NCBI RefSeq assembly: GCF_025628985.1
Contig: NZ_JAOTEM010000001.1
Span: 1,426,001 to 1,490,000 of the forward strand
Source of the DNA: Chryseobacterium edaphi
GTDB lineage: Bacteria > Bacteroidota > Bacteroidia > Flavobacteriales > Weeksellaceae
Direction of reading: 5' to 3'
Length of the DNA: 64,000 bases
The position numbers and the translations under genes are program-made. Shown piece by piece: positions 43,983 through 51,961 of this stretch. Each line of letters opens with the position of its first letter. Within the stretch, counting starts at the first letter, position 1. Below the pieces are notes generated by a model that saw only the letters and a list, made by a program, of their open reading frames with translations, did not search any database and had not been told where the DNA came from.

Positions 43983-44601
43983 TCGATTGATGAAATGCCT
44001 TTTCTGTCTGCTATTTTTAATCTTAATCGGATGCAAAAAAAACAAAATTGAATCCGGAAATGACATAATTGTAGAAAAGGCGGAAGCAAAGAAAATTCCC
44101 TACAAAGAATTTTTAGTTTCAATTAATAAAAAAACTGCAGAAGAAAAGAAAAATTATCTGTTTAAATTTATCAACTATGATGTTCCCAATTATTGGATGG
44201 GTACACCTTGGTCATTCAATGGAACGACAAGAAAACCACAAAATGGAAGTATTGCTTGCGGATATTTCATTACAAATACGTTGACTGATTTTGGTTTTGA
44301 TATCAACAGAACTTATCTGGCGCAACAAGCTTCTTCTGTGATGATTAAAAAGCTTTGCAAAGACATCAAATATTTCAGCAAAAGACAAGATTTAGAAAAA
44401 TATATTTTGAGTAAAGATAAAAACCAAGTATATATTGTCGGTCTCGACTTTCATACAGGATTTATTACAAGAGAAAATAAAGACACTTATTTTATTCATT
44501 CCAATTACATTAAAAATAAAGGCGTAACGAAGGAACTATGTCGAACTTCAAAAGCATTGAATGCTTCTAAAACTTTTATGATTGGAACGTTAAATTATTA
44601 A
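43975..44601 (+). CDS. Lipoprotein with a papain-like (NlpC/P60-type) catalytic pattern
   Basis: A 208-residue lipoprotein with lipobox LILIGC (Cys20; a start at 43993 is also possible). The mature part has SIACGYFITNTL with Cys95, LDFHTGFI with His160 and YFIHSNY with His175. Spacing and context of a cysteine at a helix start followed by a strand-borne histidine resemble papain-fold peptidases and amidases such as NlpC/P60. This is a structural guess; no family was recognised. The gene overlaps the permease gene by 8 bp, so a shared job in recycling peptides or wall fragments is conceivable. Confidence 0.65.
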   Translation: MLNRLMKCLFCLLFLILIGCKKNKIESGNDIIVEKAEAKKIPYKEFLVSINKKTAEEKKNYLFKFINYDVPNYWMGTPWSFNGTTRKPQNGSIACGYFITNTLTDFGFDINRTYLAQQASSVMIKKLCKDIKYFSKRQDLEKYILSKDKNQVYIVGLDFHTGFITRENKDTYFIHSNYIKNKGVTKELCRTSKALNASKTFMIGTLNY

Positions 44602-44680
44602 AATTTCAGTAAAATCCTAAAAGCAATAATAGGTTTTTTGAACCATTAAGGTTGTGAAGTTTTTAAGTATAATCATCATT

Positions 44681-44900
44681 CACATTTTTTAAGATTCACC
44701 AAGGTGAATGATTAAGCAATATGCTAAATCATTCTTAAACCCTTCAATTTTCTTAATGTTTAAAAGATATTGAAGTTTTAGAGAACAATCTTTATTAACA
44801 TTTTTAGGATCACCAAGGTGAATCATTAAGCAATTTGCTTAAATCAATTTAATGATTCTTAATCATTCTTAGACCGTTTATTTTCTTAATGTTTTAATAT
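44681..44900. repeat. Two-copy imperfect direct repeat with a TCACCAAGGTGA palindrome
   Basis: Copy 1 (about 44681-44761) and copy 2 (about 44797-44895) share CATTTTT, GATTCACCAAGGTGAAT, CATTAAGCAAT, AATCATTCTTA and TTTTCTTAATGTTT. The palindrome is ATTCACC-AA-GGTGAAT in copy 1 (44694-44709) and a shorter form in copy 2 (about 44810-44822). The 349-bp gap 44602-44950 is otherwise AT-rich with no gene seen. Confidence 0.7.
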
Positions 44901-44950
44901 TTGGCGAAATAATTGCTAAGGTTCATTTAAGAACTTTAAAAATTAATGCC

Positions 44951-45274
44951 ATGTCTGAAAGAATCAAAACATACCAAGAGTTCTATGAGTTTTATCTTGA
45001 TGAACACAAAAAATTAGGTACAAGAATTTTTCACTTTCTTGGAATTTTATTTGTATTTCTCGTGATCGGTTTTGTTATTTATACCGGAAAAGAAAGATTC
45101 CTTTGGTACATTCCTATATTCGGATATGGTTTCGCATGGCTCAGTCATGCATTCATTGAAAGAAATAAGCCTGCAACTTTCAAATATCCGCTTTGGTCGT
45201 TGATTTCAGATTTCAAATTATTTTTTGAACTGTTGATAGGCAGGCAGAAATTCAGAACTCAGGAAAAAGCTTAA
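44951..45274 (+). CDS. Mpo1-like (DUF962) membrane protein
   Basis: A 107-residue protein. YQEFYEFYLDEHKKLGTRIF with HFLG following, then FGYGFAWLSHAFIERNKPATF, is the conserved Mpo1/DUF962 pattern with its invariant histidines. Two hydrophobic helices lie between them (FLGILFVFLVIGFVIY; LWYIPIFGYGFAWL). The yeast homologue is an iron-dependent dioxygenase in fatty-acid alpha-oxidation; the bacterial role is not established. The promoter of the next gene overlaps its stop codon. Confidence 0.88.
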   Translation: MSERIKTYQEFYEFYLDEHKKLGTRIFHFLGILFVFLVIGFVIYTGKERFLWYIPIFGYGFAWLSHAFIERNKPATFKYPLWSLISDFKLFFELLIGRQKFRTQEKA

Positions 45275-45279
45275 CTTTG
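45272..45279 (+). promoter_or_regulatory. -7 box of the DUF4377-like gene
   Basis: TAACTTTG matches TAnnTTTG and starts in the stop codon of the Mpo1-like gene, 20 bp before the ATG at 45300. Confidence 0.45.
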
Positions 45280-45299
45280 GCTATCACTAAATTTATACT

Positions 45300-45641
45300 A
45301 TGAAAAATATTCTAAAAATAGTAAGCTATACATTTGCAATGACATTCTTAATGATACAATGCAAACCGATGCCAAATTCAACTTCAGGAGATGAAAAAAC
45401 TTTCATCATTGCCTCACAAGCTGTAGATTGCACAGGAGTTGCGCCAATGAAATGTCTTCAGGTTAAAGAAAAAGAATCTGACAGTTGGGGAAATTTCTAC
45501 AGCAACATCGAAGGTTTCACTTACGAACCCGGATTTGAATATGTTTTAAAAGTAAAAACAGAGAAAATTGAAAATCCGCCAATGGATGGTTCGTCAATCA
45601 AATATACTTTGGTACAACAGGTTTCTAAAACTAAGAAATAA
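45300..45641 (+). CDS. DUF4377-like lipoprotein
   Basis: A 113-residue protein with a signal peptide and lipobox-like cysteine (FLMIQC, about residue 21). The mature part carries VDCTGVAPMKCLQVKEKESD, WGNFYSNIEGFTYEPGFEYV and a final TLVQQVSKTKK. The C-x5-6-C and W-x-F-Y-x2-I-x-G-F pattern belongs to the DUF4377 family. Such domains are often found with META domains in envelope proteins; function unknown. Confidence 0.8.
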   Translation: MKNILKIVSYTFAMTFLMIQCKPMPNSTSGDEKTFIIASQAVDCTGVAPMKCLQVKEKESDSWGNFYSNIEGFTYEPGFEYVLKVKTEKIENPPMDGSSIKYTLVQQVSKTKK

Positions 45642-45643
45642 AA

Positions 45644-45674
45644 AAATCCCTTTCAAAAAATTTGAAAGGGATTT
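45644..45674. terminator. Bidirectional terminator between DUF4377-like and SPFH genes
   Basis: AAATCCCTTTCAAA (45644-45657) pairs perfectly with TTTGAAAGGGATTT (45661-45674) around AAA. It serves the two convergent genes that end on either side (45641 and 45680). Confidence 0.9.
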
Positions 45675-45679
45675 GTATT

Positions 45680-46627
45680 TTAAAGCTGTTCCTGATGACC
45701 ACCTCGATTTTTCGGAAGATTTGGAAGTTGAGCTTTATTTACTTCATCCATTTTCTGAGTTGCTGCCATCGAAACAACCAATTCATTCAGCATAGAGCTT
45801 GCTGCTTGTGGCGAATTGGGCAATAGCACCAAATTGCTTCTATTATTTGCTCCGATGGAATGTAAAGTATCATAATGCTGCGTCACCACAATTAATGCCG
45901 AAGCTTCTTGTGCATTGATTCCTGCAGCGTTCAACATTTTTACAGATTCTTCAAGACCTTTTGCAATTTCTCTTCTCTGATCTGCTATACCTTGTCCTTG
46001 TAATTTTTTAGATTCTGCCTCAGCTTTTGCAACCGCAACAATTCTGATTCTCTGAGCCTCAGATTCGTATTCTGCGGCAGTTTTTTCACGTTCTGCAGCG
46101 TTGATTCTGTTCATAGCATGTTTCACTTGCTCATCCGGATCAATATCTGTAACCAAAGCTTTGATAATATCGTAACCATAACTTTGCATCGCTTCCTGCA
46201 ATTCGCTTTTTACAGCCACCGCAATATCATCTTTTCTTACGAAAACATCGTCCAATTTTGTTTTTGGAACTTCAGCACGAACCACATCAAATACGTAAGA
46301 TGTAATCTGATTTTCAGGATTTTCGAGACGGTAATATGCGTCTTTCACATTCTCTCTGATTACTTGATACTGAACGGAAACTTTCATTTTAATGAAAACA
46401 TTGTCCAGAGTTTTGGTGTCAATAATGACATCCAATTGCTGAATTCTAAGATTCAGGCGCTTTGAAATCTGATCCAAAAAGGGAATCTTCAGATGCAAAC
46501 CTGCGTGACTGACTTTTAAAAACTTACCTAATCTTTCTACAACAGCAGCTGATTCCTGCTTCACCGTAAAAAAGGAAGCGAATAACGTGACAAGTCCGAA
46601 AAAGACCAAAATACCTAAGTACACCAT
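45680..46627 (-). CDS. SPFH/band-7 (paraslipin, QmcA-like) membrane protein
   Basis: A 315-residue protein with one N-terminal membrane helix (YLGILVFFGLVTLFASFF). The SPFH domain follows, with AAVVERLGKFLKVSHAGLHL, TLDNVFIKMKVSVQYQV and VTDIDPDEQVKHAMNRINAA. A long helical coiled coil continues in EREKTAAEYESEAQRIRIVA. It is very close to the stomatin-like paraslipin group. These form large membrane-associated rings that organise microdomains and protease access. It is transcribed divergently from the next hypothetical gene. Confidence 0.93.
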   Translation of the reverse strand: MVYLGILVFFGLVTLFASFFTVKQESAAVVERLGKFLKVSHAGLHLKIPFLDQISKRLNLRIQQLDVIIDTKTLDNVFIKMKVSVQYQVIRENVKDAYYRLENPENQITSYVFDVVRAEVPKTKLDDVFVRKDDIAVAVKSELQEAMQSYGYDIIKALVTDIDPDEQVKHAMNRINAAEREKTAAEYESEAQRIRIVAVAKAEAESKKLQGQGIADQRREIAKGLEESVKMLNAAGINAQEASALIVVTQHYDTLHSIGANNRSNLVLLPNSPQAASSMLNELVVSMAATQKMDEVNKAQLPNLPKNRGGHQEQL

Positions 46628-46707
46628 ATCTGTTTTTAATTTATGAATTTCTTAAAGATAATTTATTTATTTGAAATGACCTATATTTAGCCATTAAATA
46701 AATCGTT

Positions 46708-47424
46708 ATGAGAATCATTTTTATCATTCTTTTGTTTGGAATTTGCAGCGTGAATGCTCAAAATAAGCTGATGTATTATCCAAGATTGAACGACACCTAT
46801 TTATCTAGTAAAGACAGAGATTACAATGAATTTATTTATGCTAAGAAAAATCTGGTTGCTGAACTTTCAAAAATATCTCAAAAAACTTTTTATTCCAATT
46901 ACATGATCAGTACTTCAGCAGGCGGTCATGGTTCATTCACAAGTTTGGAATTGGTTCCGCTTATACAGACTTATGAAAACTTTTTTGTTCAGGGTTTTAC
47001 TTTAAAACTGTTGGGTGATAAAGAAATTCATATTCCGCTTACTTATACCGAAGGTTTTAATGAAAACCAAGATGGCGAAATAAGCGAGATGAAATCTAAT
47101 CTGGAACTAAGTAAAGCAGACAAAATCGCTCTTTTTATTCCCCTGCATCTTCTCAATGCAACTGCCGGAAATGGCGAATACAATGGTGAATTTTACTTTG
47201 AAAGTATTGAAACAGTTATTAAAAGAGAAAACTATGCTTCATTCACTGTAGACGGCAAATTTTCAAAAGAATTTTATCTGAAAAACCGACAAATCAACAG
47301 TTTAAAGATCAAAACTTTAATTTTTGAATTTAAAGACAATCAACTATTCGTTAAAGCAATCTATTCAACTGCAGACGAATCTAAAAGTGAAAATATAATT
47401 TTCACTACACCTTTTACACTTTAA
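46708..47424 (+). CDS. Secreted hypothetical protein
   Basis: A 238-residue protein with a signal peptide (MRIIFIILLFGICSVNAQ). The mature part is mixed alpha/beta with no cysteine and no recognised domain. Notable segments are NYMISTSAGGHGSFTSLELV and IALFIPLHLLNATAGNGEYN. It stands alone between the divergent SPFH gene and the convergent dgt gene. Periplasmic or secreted location is supported; role unknown. Confidence 0.7.
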   Translation: MRIIFIILLFGICSVNAQNKLMYYPRLNDTYLSSKDRDYNEFIYAKKNLVAELSKISQKTFYSNYMISTSAGGHGSFTSLELVPLIQTYENFFVQGFTLKLLGDKEIHIPLTYTEGFNENQDGEISEMKSNLELSKADKIALFIPLHLLNATAGNGEYNGEFYFESIETVIKRENYASFTVDGKFSKEFYLKNRQINSLKIKTLIFEFKDNQLFVKAIYSTADESKSENIIFTTPFTL

Positions 47425-47435
47425 TTATTTAAAAT

Positions 47436-48794
47436 TTACATCGTCATTCCAATATCAATTCCTTTTATTTTTCGGTAAAGATCGGTCGCGTAATTGTCTG
47501 TCATTCCCGAAACAAAATCGATGACACCCAAAACTTTCTGATAGTCACTTCCCTCTTCATAAACAAATTGTTGTGGAAGCAGTTTCAGCGCCATTCTATC
47601 GTAAGATTTTCTTTCATCTTTAGGTTTTAAAATAGAAGGAATAAAATGATTTAGCAATTCGTACATGACGTTGTAACCGGCATTTTCGATTTCAACTACA
47701 GCTTTATGATTATAAATTTTTGCGATTGAATAAGATTCTATTTCCTGTAAAGCCTTATTTCCGTCTCTGTAAATATCCAGCAAACCTTTATCTAAATTCC
47801 CTCCTAAAATCGCATCAAAATTAGTTTTAAAGCTCTCAATCGACTTATTGATTAGTGCATTGATAACTTTCGCCCTCAAATATGAAACTCTCTCGTTATC
47901 ATTGGAAATTGCCACTAATTTATCTTTCACTTTTTTGATGTCCTGATTTTCAGATTCAATTAAATCAAGAAAAAGATTTTCACAGTCCGCATTTGAAATA
48001 ATTCCTAAACGATGCGCATCTTCCATATCGATAATATTATAGCAAATATCATCGGCTGCTTCTACCAACCACACAAAAGGATGTCTTTTAAAAATATAAG
48101 GTTCCTCATTTTCCTGAATCAGATTCACGCCTTTTGCAATTTCAAGGAAAGTTTCTTTTTCGTTCTGAAAAAAACCGAATTTCTTTCTGTGAATGATTCC
48201 TTTTTTCTTGGCAATCGCTTCACAAGGATATTTTGCGATACTTGCCAAAGTGGTAAAAGTCAATTGAGTTCCACCCAAATCTTTCCCTTGCTGTTGATGA
48301 GCCAAAACACGGATCGCATTCGCGTTTCCTTCAAAATTAACCAGATCTGCCCACTCTTTTTCTGAGAACTTGGGTTTCAGATCATTTTCGTTTTTATCAA
48401 AATAACTTGCAATCGCATCTTCTCCTGAATGTCCGAAAGCAGGATTTCCGACATCATGACAAAGACATGCTGCTGCAATTACGTTTCCTAAATTATGCTG
48501 GTAAAAATTTTTAGATTCTTCGGTAAGATCACTTTTATTATTTTCTGCAATAAATTCTCCGATCACACTTCCCAAACTTCTTCCGACAGAGGAAACTTCT
48601 AAAGAATGCGTCAATCGGTTGTGTACAAAAACACTTCCCGGAAGCGGAAAAACCTGCGTTTTGTTCTGCAATCTTCTGAAGGCAGATGAAAAAATAATAC
48701 GGTCAAAATCTCTTTGAAAATCTGTTCTTGAAGCAACAGTATTTGGATTGTTACCGGTACGCTGACTGGTAAAAATCTGGTTCAAATTCATCAT
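47436..48794 (-). CDS. dgt: Deoxyguanosinetriphosphate triphosphohydrolase
   Basis: A 452-residue cytoplasmic HD-domain enzyme. It opens with RTDFQRDFDRIIFSSAFRRL, QNKTQVFPLPGSVFVHNRLT and HSLEVSSVGRSLG, followed by the HD motif CLCHDVGNPAFGHSGEDA and EAADDICYNIIDMEDAHRLG. These are the metal-binding and nucleotide-binding blocks of Dgt, which splits dGTP into deoxyguanosine and tripolyphosphate. Length agrees with the family (about 450). It is transcribed divergently from the glycosylase gene with a 67-bp shared promoter region. Some homologues defend against phage by dNTP depletion, but nothing here points to that. Confidence 0.94.
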   Translation of the reverse strand: MMNLNQIFTSQRTGNNPNTVASRTDFQRDFDRIIFSSAFRRLQNKTQVFPLPGSVFVHNRLTHSLEVSSVGRSLGSVIGEFIAENNKSDLTEESKNFYQHNLGNVIAAACLCHDVGNPAFGHSGEDAIASYFDKNENDLKPKFSEKEWADLVNFEGNANAIRVLAHQQQGKDLGGTQLTFTTLASIAKYPCEAIAKKKGIIHRKKFGFFQNEKETFLEIAKGVNLIQENEEPYIFKRHPFVWLVEAADDICYNIIDMEDAHRLGIISNADCENLFLDLIESENQDIKKVKDKLVAISNDNERVSYLRAKVINALINKSIESFKTNFDAILGGNLDKGLLDIYRDGNKALQEIESYSIAKIYNHKAVVEIENAGYNVMYELLNHFIPSILKPKDERKSYDRMALKLLPQQFVYEEGSDYQKVLGVIDFVSGMTDNYATDLYRKIKGIDIGMTM

Positions 48795-48861
48795 TTTCCA
48801 AAATTAATTCAATTTTTACTTTTAAAGGAATAATATTTGAGTTTTTGTTGAAAACAATATT

Positions 48862-49593
48862 ATGCCTGAAGGTCCAACAATCGTTCTGATGAAAGAAGAT
48901 CTGCAAAAATTTGTAGGTGAAAAACTAACTGAAGTGAGCGGAAGCGAAGTTCCGAAAGATTCCAAAATCAAAGGAGGAATTTTAAGAGATATAAAAACTT
49001 TTGGAAAACAAACATACTTGATTTTTGATACCATTATTTTCAAAGTTCATTTGATGATGTTTGGTTCTTACAGTTTATATAAAAGAAAAGATATTGATAC
49101 GCTTAAATTGGGATTAACCTTTAAAGACGGCGGAATGTATTTTTATACTTGCGTTGTAAAGGTCATTGACGAAAGTTATCTCAAGAAAATTGATTGGGAA
49201 GTCGATATTATGAGTGACAAATGGAATCCCGAAAAAACGGAGAAGACTTTAAAAGCAACCCCTAAAATGATGATCTGTGACGCATTGATGAATCAGGATA
49301 TTTTTTCCGGAGTCGGCAATATTATCAAAAACGAAGCTTTGTTTAAAGCAGGCATTCATCCGGAAAGTTTAATTGGAAATTTACCTCCAAAAAAGCTTCA
49401 AAAAATTATTGCAGAAGCCAGAAATTATGGCTTTGATTTTAAAAAATGGAAAAAAGCAAATGTTCTGAGTAAGCATTTTCAGATTTATCATCAAAAGAAT
49501 TGTCCGATCTGTGGCAATGAAGTCATTAAAAAAGACACCGGAAAAAGTAAACGGACAAGTTTTTTCTGTGAGAACGATCAGAAATTATATTGA
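48862..49593 (+). CDS. Fpg/Nei-family DNA glycosylase (endonuclease VIII-like)
   Basis: A 243-residue protein starting MPEGPTIVLMKEDLQ; after Met removal Pro is the catalytic nucleophile and Glu the helper, and PEGP is the Nei-type start. The helix-two-turn-helix is around MNQDIFSGVGNIIKNEALFK. The C-terminal zinc finger begins CPICGNEV, but its second half reads FFCENDQ, with only one Cys where two are usual. The enzyme excises oxidised bases by base-excision repair. The loss of one zinc ligand may be lineage-specific, with Asp or Asn substituting. A terminator follows at 49651-49680. Confidence 0.9.
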   Translation: MPEGPTIVLMKEDLQKFVGEKLTEVSGSEVPKDSKIKGGILRDIKTFGKQTYLIFDTIIFKVHLMMFGSYSLYKRKDIDTLKLGLTFKDGGMYFYTCVVKVIDESYLKKIDWEVDIMSDKWNPEKTEKTLKATPKMMICDALMNQDIFSGVGNIIKNEALFKAGIHPESLIGNLPPKKLQKIIAEARNYGFDFKKWKKANVLSKHFQIYHQKNCPICGNEVIKKDTGKSKRTSFFCENDQKLY

Positions 49594-49650
49594 TATCATG
49601 AAATAATCATCCGCAATTTTAGCATTAAATTTTATTCATTTCAAACTAAT

Positions 49651-49680
49651 AAAGCATCATTAAAGGATGCTTTTCTTTTT
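49651..49680 (+). terminator. Intrinsic terminator after the glycosylase gene
   Basis: AAAGCATC (49651-49658) pairs with GATGCTTT (49666-49673) around a 7-nt loop, followed by T-rich sequence (TCTTTTT). The rest of 49594-50170 is AT-rich, apart from the tiny frame at 49966. Confidence 0.8.
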
Positions 49681-49965
49681 GTTATGCAAAGCATTTTTAT
49701 GTTATTTGGATTATCAAGTCTTAAATACAAAATACGAATACATTAACAAATTCACATTATTTTACGAATAAAATAATTTATTTTACAGAAAATTTATATT
49801 TAAATTTTAAAATTAATCAATTAAGATTAAGTCTAAAATTGCTTAATACTCGCGTAACAAACTGATATACATCATAATTTTTATATTGTCAATACAATTT
49901 GAAAGCCGTAATATTGCATTACAGAATTCGCAATAAATATTAAAATAAATAAAAATTCAAAAATT

Positions 49966-50046
49966 ATGATCGCAATTATCGGAGTAGCAACATGTGCAGT
50001 TTTAGTTTCTTCTTATATCGCAACAGTGAAAAAGGAAAATAACTAA
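49966..50046 (+). CDS. Possible 26-residue membrane peptide
   Basis: ATG at 49966 opens 26 codons: a hydrophobic stretch MIAIIGVATCAVLVSSYIA followed by a charged tail TVKKENN and TAA. The profile is that of a single-pass small membrane protein such as KdpF-like peptides, but no kdp gene is near. The coding frame is short and could be chance, so confidence is modest. A ribosome-binding site is not obvious, as is usual in Bacteroidota. Confidence 0.4.
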   Translation: MIAIIGVATCAVLVSSYIATVKKENN

Positions 50047-50170
50047 TCAGGAATTAAAATAAACCTGCCTATTTAACAAATTTATCAGTTAGTATTATTT
50101 ATGTTTGCAGTCTCAATCACTGCCCGCTGTTTTGCTCAATCGGAGTAAAGCAGCGCAAAAAACATAATAA

Positions 50171-50671
50171 ATGATTACAGAACTCGAGCAACTTCAAAAT
50201 TCAGTTTTTTCAAAGCTCAGCTTAATCATTTCCCAACTTCAGCCTGATTCTGAGTGTGAAGATTATTTTGGTCACAGTTTCCAACTTAATCATCTTAGCA
50301 TCAAATTCAGAAAGGCAAAAATTACCCCAAAGAAAGTCGGACAATTTGTAACTTTATGGAAGAGAAATCCCGAAAGCAAACAAACCGAACCTTTTACATC
50401 AGAAGATCCTTTTGATTTTTACATTATCTTTTGTAATAATGATGATAAATCCGGATTTTTCTTTTTTCCTAAAAACATTTTAGCCCAAAAACAAATTCTA
50501 ACAACGTCTTCCAAAGAGGGAAAAAGAGGTTTCAGAGTTTATCCGGATTGGGATTCTCCTGAAAATAGACAAGCTACAAAAACTCAAAATTGGCAAAAAG
50601 ATTTTTTTATTGATTTTTCAGACGCGGATTTTCTTGGAAAACTTCGTCTGTTCGAGTGTTTTTCATTATAA
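50171..50671 (+). CDS. MepB-family protein
   Basis: A 166-residue soluble protein. The sequence AKITPKKVGQFVTLWKRNPE followed by DPFDFYIIFCNNDDKSGFFF and GKRGFRVYPDWDSPENRQAT is typical of the MepB family. MepB is named from the staphylococcal mepRAB operon, but its biochemical role is unclear. No signal peptide. It precedes the small ORF and AAA ATPase by a few bases but may be independent of them. Confidence 0.85.
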   Translation: MITELEQLQNSVFSKLSLIISQLQPDSECEDYFGHSFQLNHLSIKFRKAKITPKKVGQFVTLWKRNPESKQTEPFTSEDPFDFYIIFCNNDDKSGFFFFPKNILAQKQILTTSSKEGKRGFRVYPDWDSPENRQATKTQNWQKDFFIDFSDADFLGKLRLFECFSL

Positions 50672-50675
50672 AATA

Positions 50676-50831
50676 ATGAAAATGTATCGAGAACCCATGA
50701 ATCAAAGACAACTCGTGAATAACAAACTTCTCGATACGATTTTTTCAAAATCTACTCGAAGTGACGTAATTCGAAAAACTATATCATCCAAAAGTTTCGA
50801 AAGAATTATCTTTGCTGCAACAACAATTTAA
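50676..50831 (+). CDS. Small hypothetical protein upstream of the AAA ATPase
   Basis: A 51-residue frame from the ATG at 50676 (MKMYREPMNQRQLVNNKLLD), ending FERIIFAATTI. It is basic in the middle (SKSTRSDVIRKTISSKS) and predicted helical, with no signal peptide. It starts 4 bp after the mepB stop and ends 14 bp before the AAA ATPase start, spacing that suits an operon. The longer frame from 50610 overlaps mepB and was not chosen. Function unknown; a partner or substrate of the ATPase is possible. Confidence 0.5.
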   Translation: MKMYREPMNQRQLVNNKLLDTIFSKSTRSDVIRKTISSKSFERIIFAATTI

Positions 50832-50845
50832 GCAAAGACAAAAAA

Positions 50846-51553
50846 ATGAATCTGTACAATCTCATCATTCAGGACAAAGAAGAAGTGACGCTCGATGATG
50901 TCTTCCTTGAACCCAAAAATAAAGAGCAGTTTGTACAGCTTATCAAAGAACAAACCTACGCCAAAGAGCTGATGGAATACGGACTTCCCGTCAACAACAA
51001 AATTCTTCTCGAAGGAAGTTCCGGCTGCGGAAAAACAATGACTGCAAAAGCCATTGCAAATGCATTAGGTAAAAATATCATAATTCTCAACCTCAGCAAT
51101 ATTGTCTCTTCAAGAATCGGTGAGACTTCCCAAAACATAAAAATGATTTTCGATAAAGCAGCAAGAGAAAGATCTGTGCTTTTTCTAGATGAGCTCGACC
51201 AGATTGGGAAAGCCCGTGGAAGCGACGATAAAGATGTGGGCGAAATGAGAAGACTCGTCAATACATTGATTCAGCTGATTGATTATTATCCGGAAAATGC
51301 GCTTTTACTTTGCGCAACCAATCATGCAGAAATCATTGATACTGCTATCATCAGACGTTTTCAGCTGAAAATAAAATATGAAATGCCTTCACAAGAATTT
51401 CTGGATCGTTTTTATGATCAGCTTTTGTCGAAGTTTCCGGAAGATTTAAGAAATATTGAAAGAAAATATGAGATTTCTTTTGCTGAAGCAAAGGATTATA
51501 CCTTTACAGTGGTGAAAGGGAATTTGATTGAGAAGTTGGAATCTACAAAATGA
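50846..51553 (+). CDS. AAA+ ATPase of small size
   Basis: A 235-residue cytoplasmic single-domain AAA+ protein. It shows Walker A GSSGCGKT (57-64), Walker B VLFLDELD (111-118), sensor 1 CATNH (156-160) and candidate arginine fingers Arg170/Arg171. It belongs near the classical AAA group of unfoldases or proteasome-like ATPases, without a protease domain. Its C-terminus after the ATPase core is short, so substrate recognition is likely by a partner. It overlaps the next gene by 4 bp (ATGA). The neighbours are a 51-residue ORF and a small lipoprotein-like gene, so no known system is matched. Confidence 0.85.
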   Translation: MNLYNLIIQDKEEVTLDDVFLEPKNKEQFVQLIKEQTYAKELMEYGLPVNNKILLEGSSGCGKTMTAKAIANALGKNIIILNLSNIVSSRIGETSQNIKMIFDKAARERSVLFLDELDQIGKARGSDDKDVGEMRRLVNTLIQLIDYYPENALLLCATNHAEIIDTAIIRRFQLKIKYEMPSQEFLDRFYDQLLSKFPEDLRNIERKYEISFAEAKDYTFTVVKGNLIEKLESTK

Positions 51554-51921
51554 AATTAGCTTATCTTTTTTTGGTTTTGATCCTACTATTTTTCTGCAGT
51601 GAAAATTACACTGGAGAAGTGAGTTTCAAATCCTGTAAGATCAAATATGATGTTCTTGATGAGAATAAAGAACATAAATCTGACAATCAGTATATCGTTG
51701 GAAATCAATGGAGATTTGAATCGGCAAAACAGGAATTGGCACTTTGTCTTTGTGAAAAATATCTGCAAAACCCAGATAAAGAAATCAAAGACAAGATTTT
51801 GGAAATTTATCACGACGACTTTGAATATTATCGTAGAGAAATTAATTTTAAGCCCGTCGGTTTTGATTCAATTTTAAAAAACAGAAAAGAAATTTTTGAT
51901 TACAGAATTTTGGTTGATTAG
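51550..51921 (+). CDS. Small secreted or lipoprotein-like hypothetical protein
   Basis: A 123-residue protein. Its N-terminus MKLAYLFLVLILLFFCSENY is a lipoprotein-type signal, with Cys16 as possible anchor. The mature part is charged and carries LALCLCEKYLQNPDKEIKDK; no domain was recognised. It overlaps the AAA gene by 4 bp and lies 40 bp before the propeller gene. The coupling is unusual because an intracellular ATPase and an exported protein would be made together. Confidence 0.65.
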   Translation: MKLAYLFLVLILLFFCSENYTGEVSFKSCKIKYDVLDENKEHKSDNQYIVGNQWRFESAKQELALCLCEKYLQNPDKEIKDKILEIYHDDFEYYRREINFKPVGFDSILKNRKEIFDYRILVD

Positions 51922-51961
51922 AAGCAGAAAAATTATATTTAAAAAAAAAACTAAAAACTTC

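Noticed and set aside
47436..48794. dGTPase as an anti-phage defence gene
   Set aside because: The protein is an ordinary Dgt-type enzyme beside a repair glycosylase, with no defence genes or mobile elements nearby.
49966..50046. KdpF potassium-pump subunit
   Set aside because: The small size and hydrophobicity fit, but no kdpA/B/C genes follow, so only a generic small membrane peptide is reported.
50846..51553. AAA-plus-protease defence pair
   Set aside because: No subtilisin-like or other protease gene is adjacent; the neighbours are a 51-residue ORF and a small exported protein.
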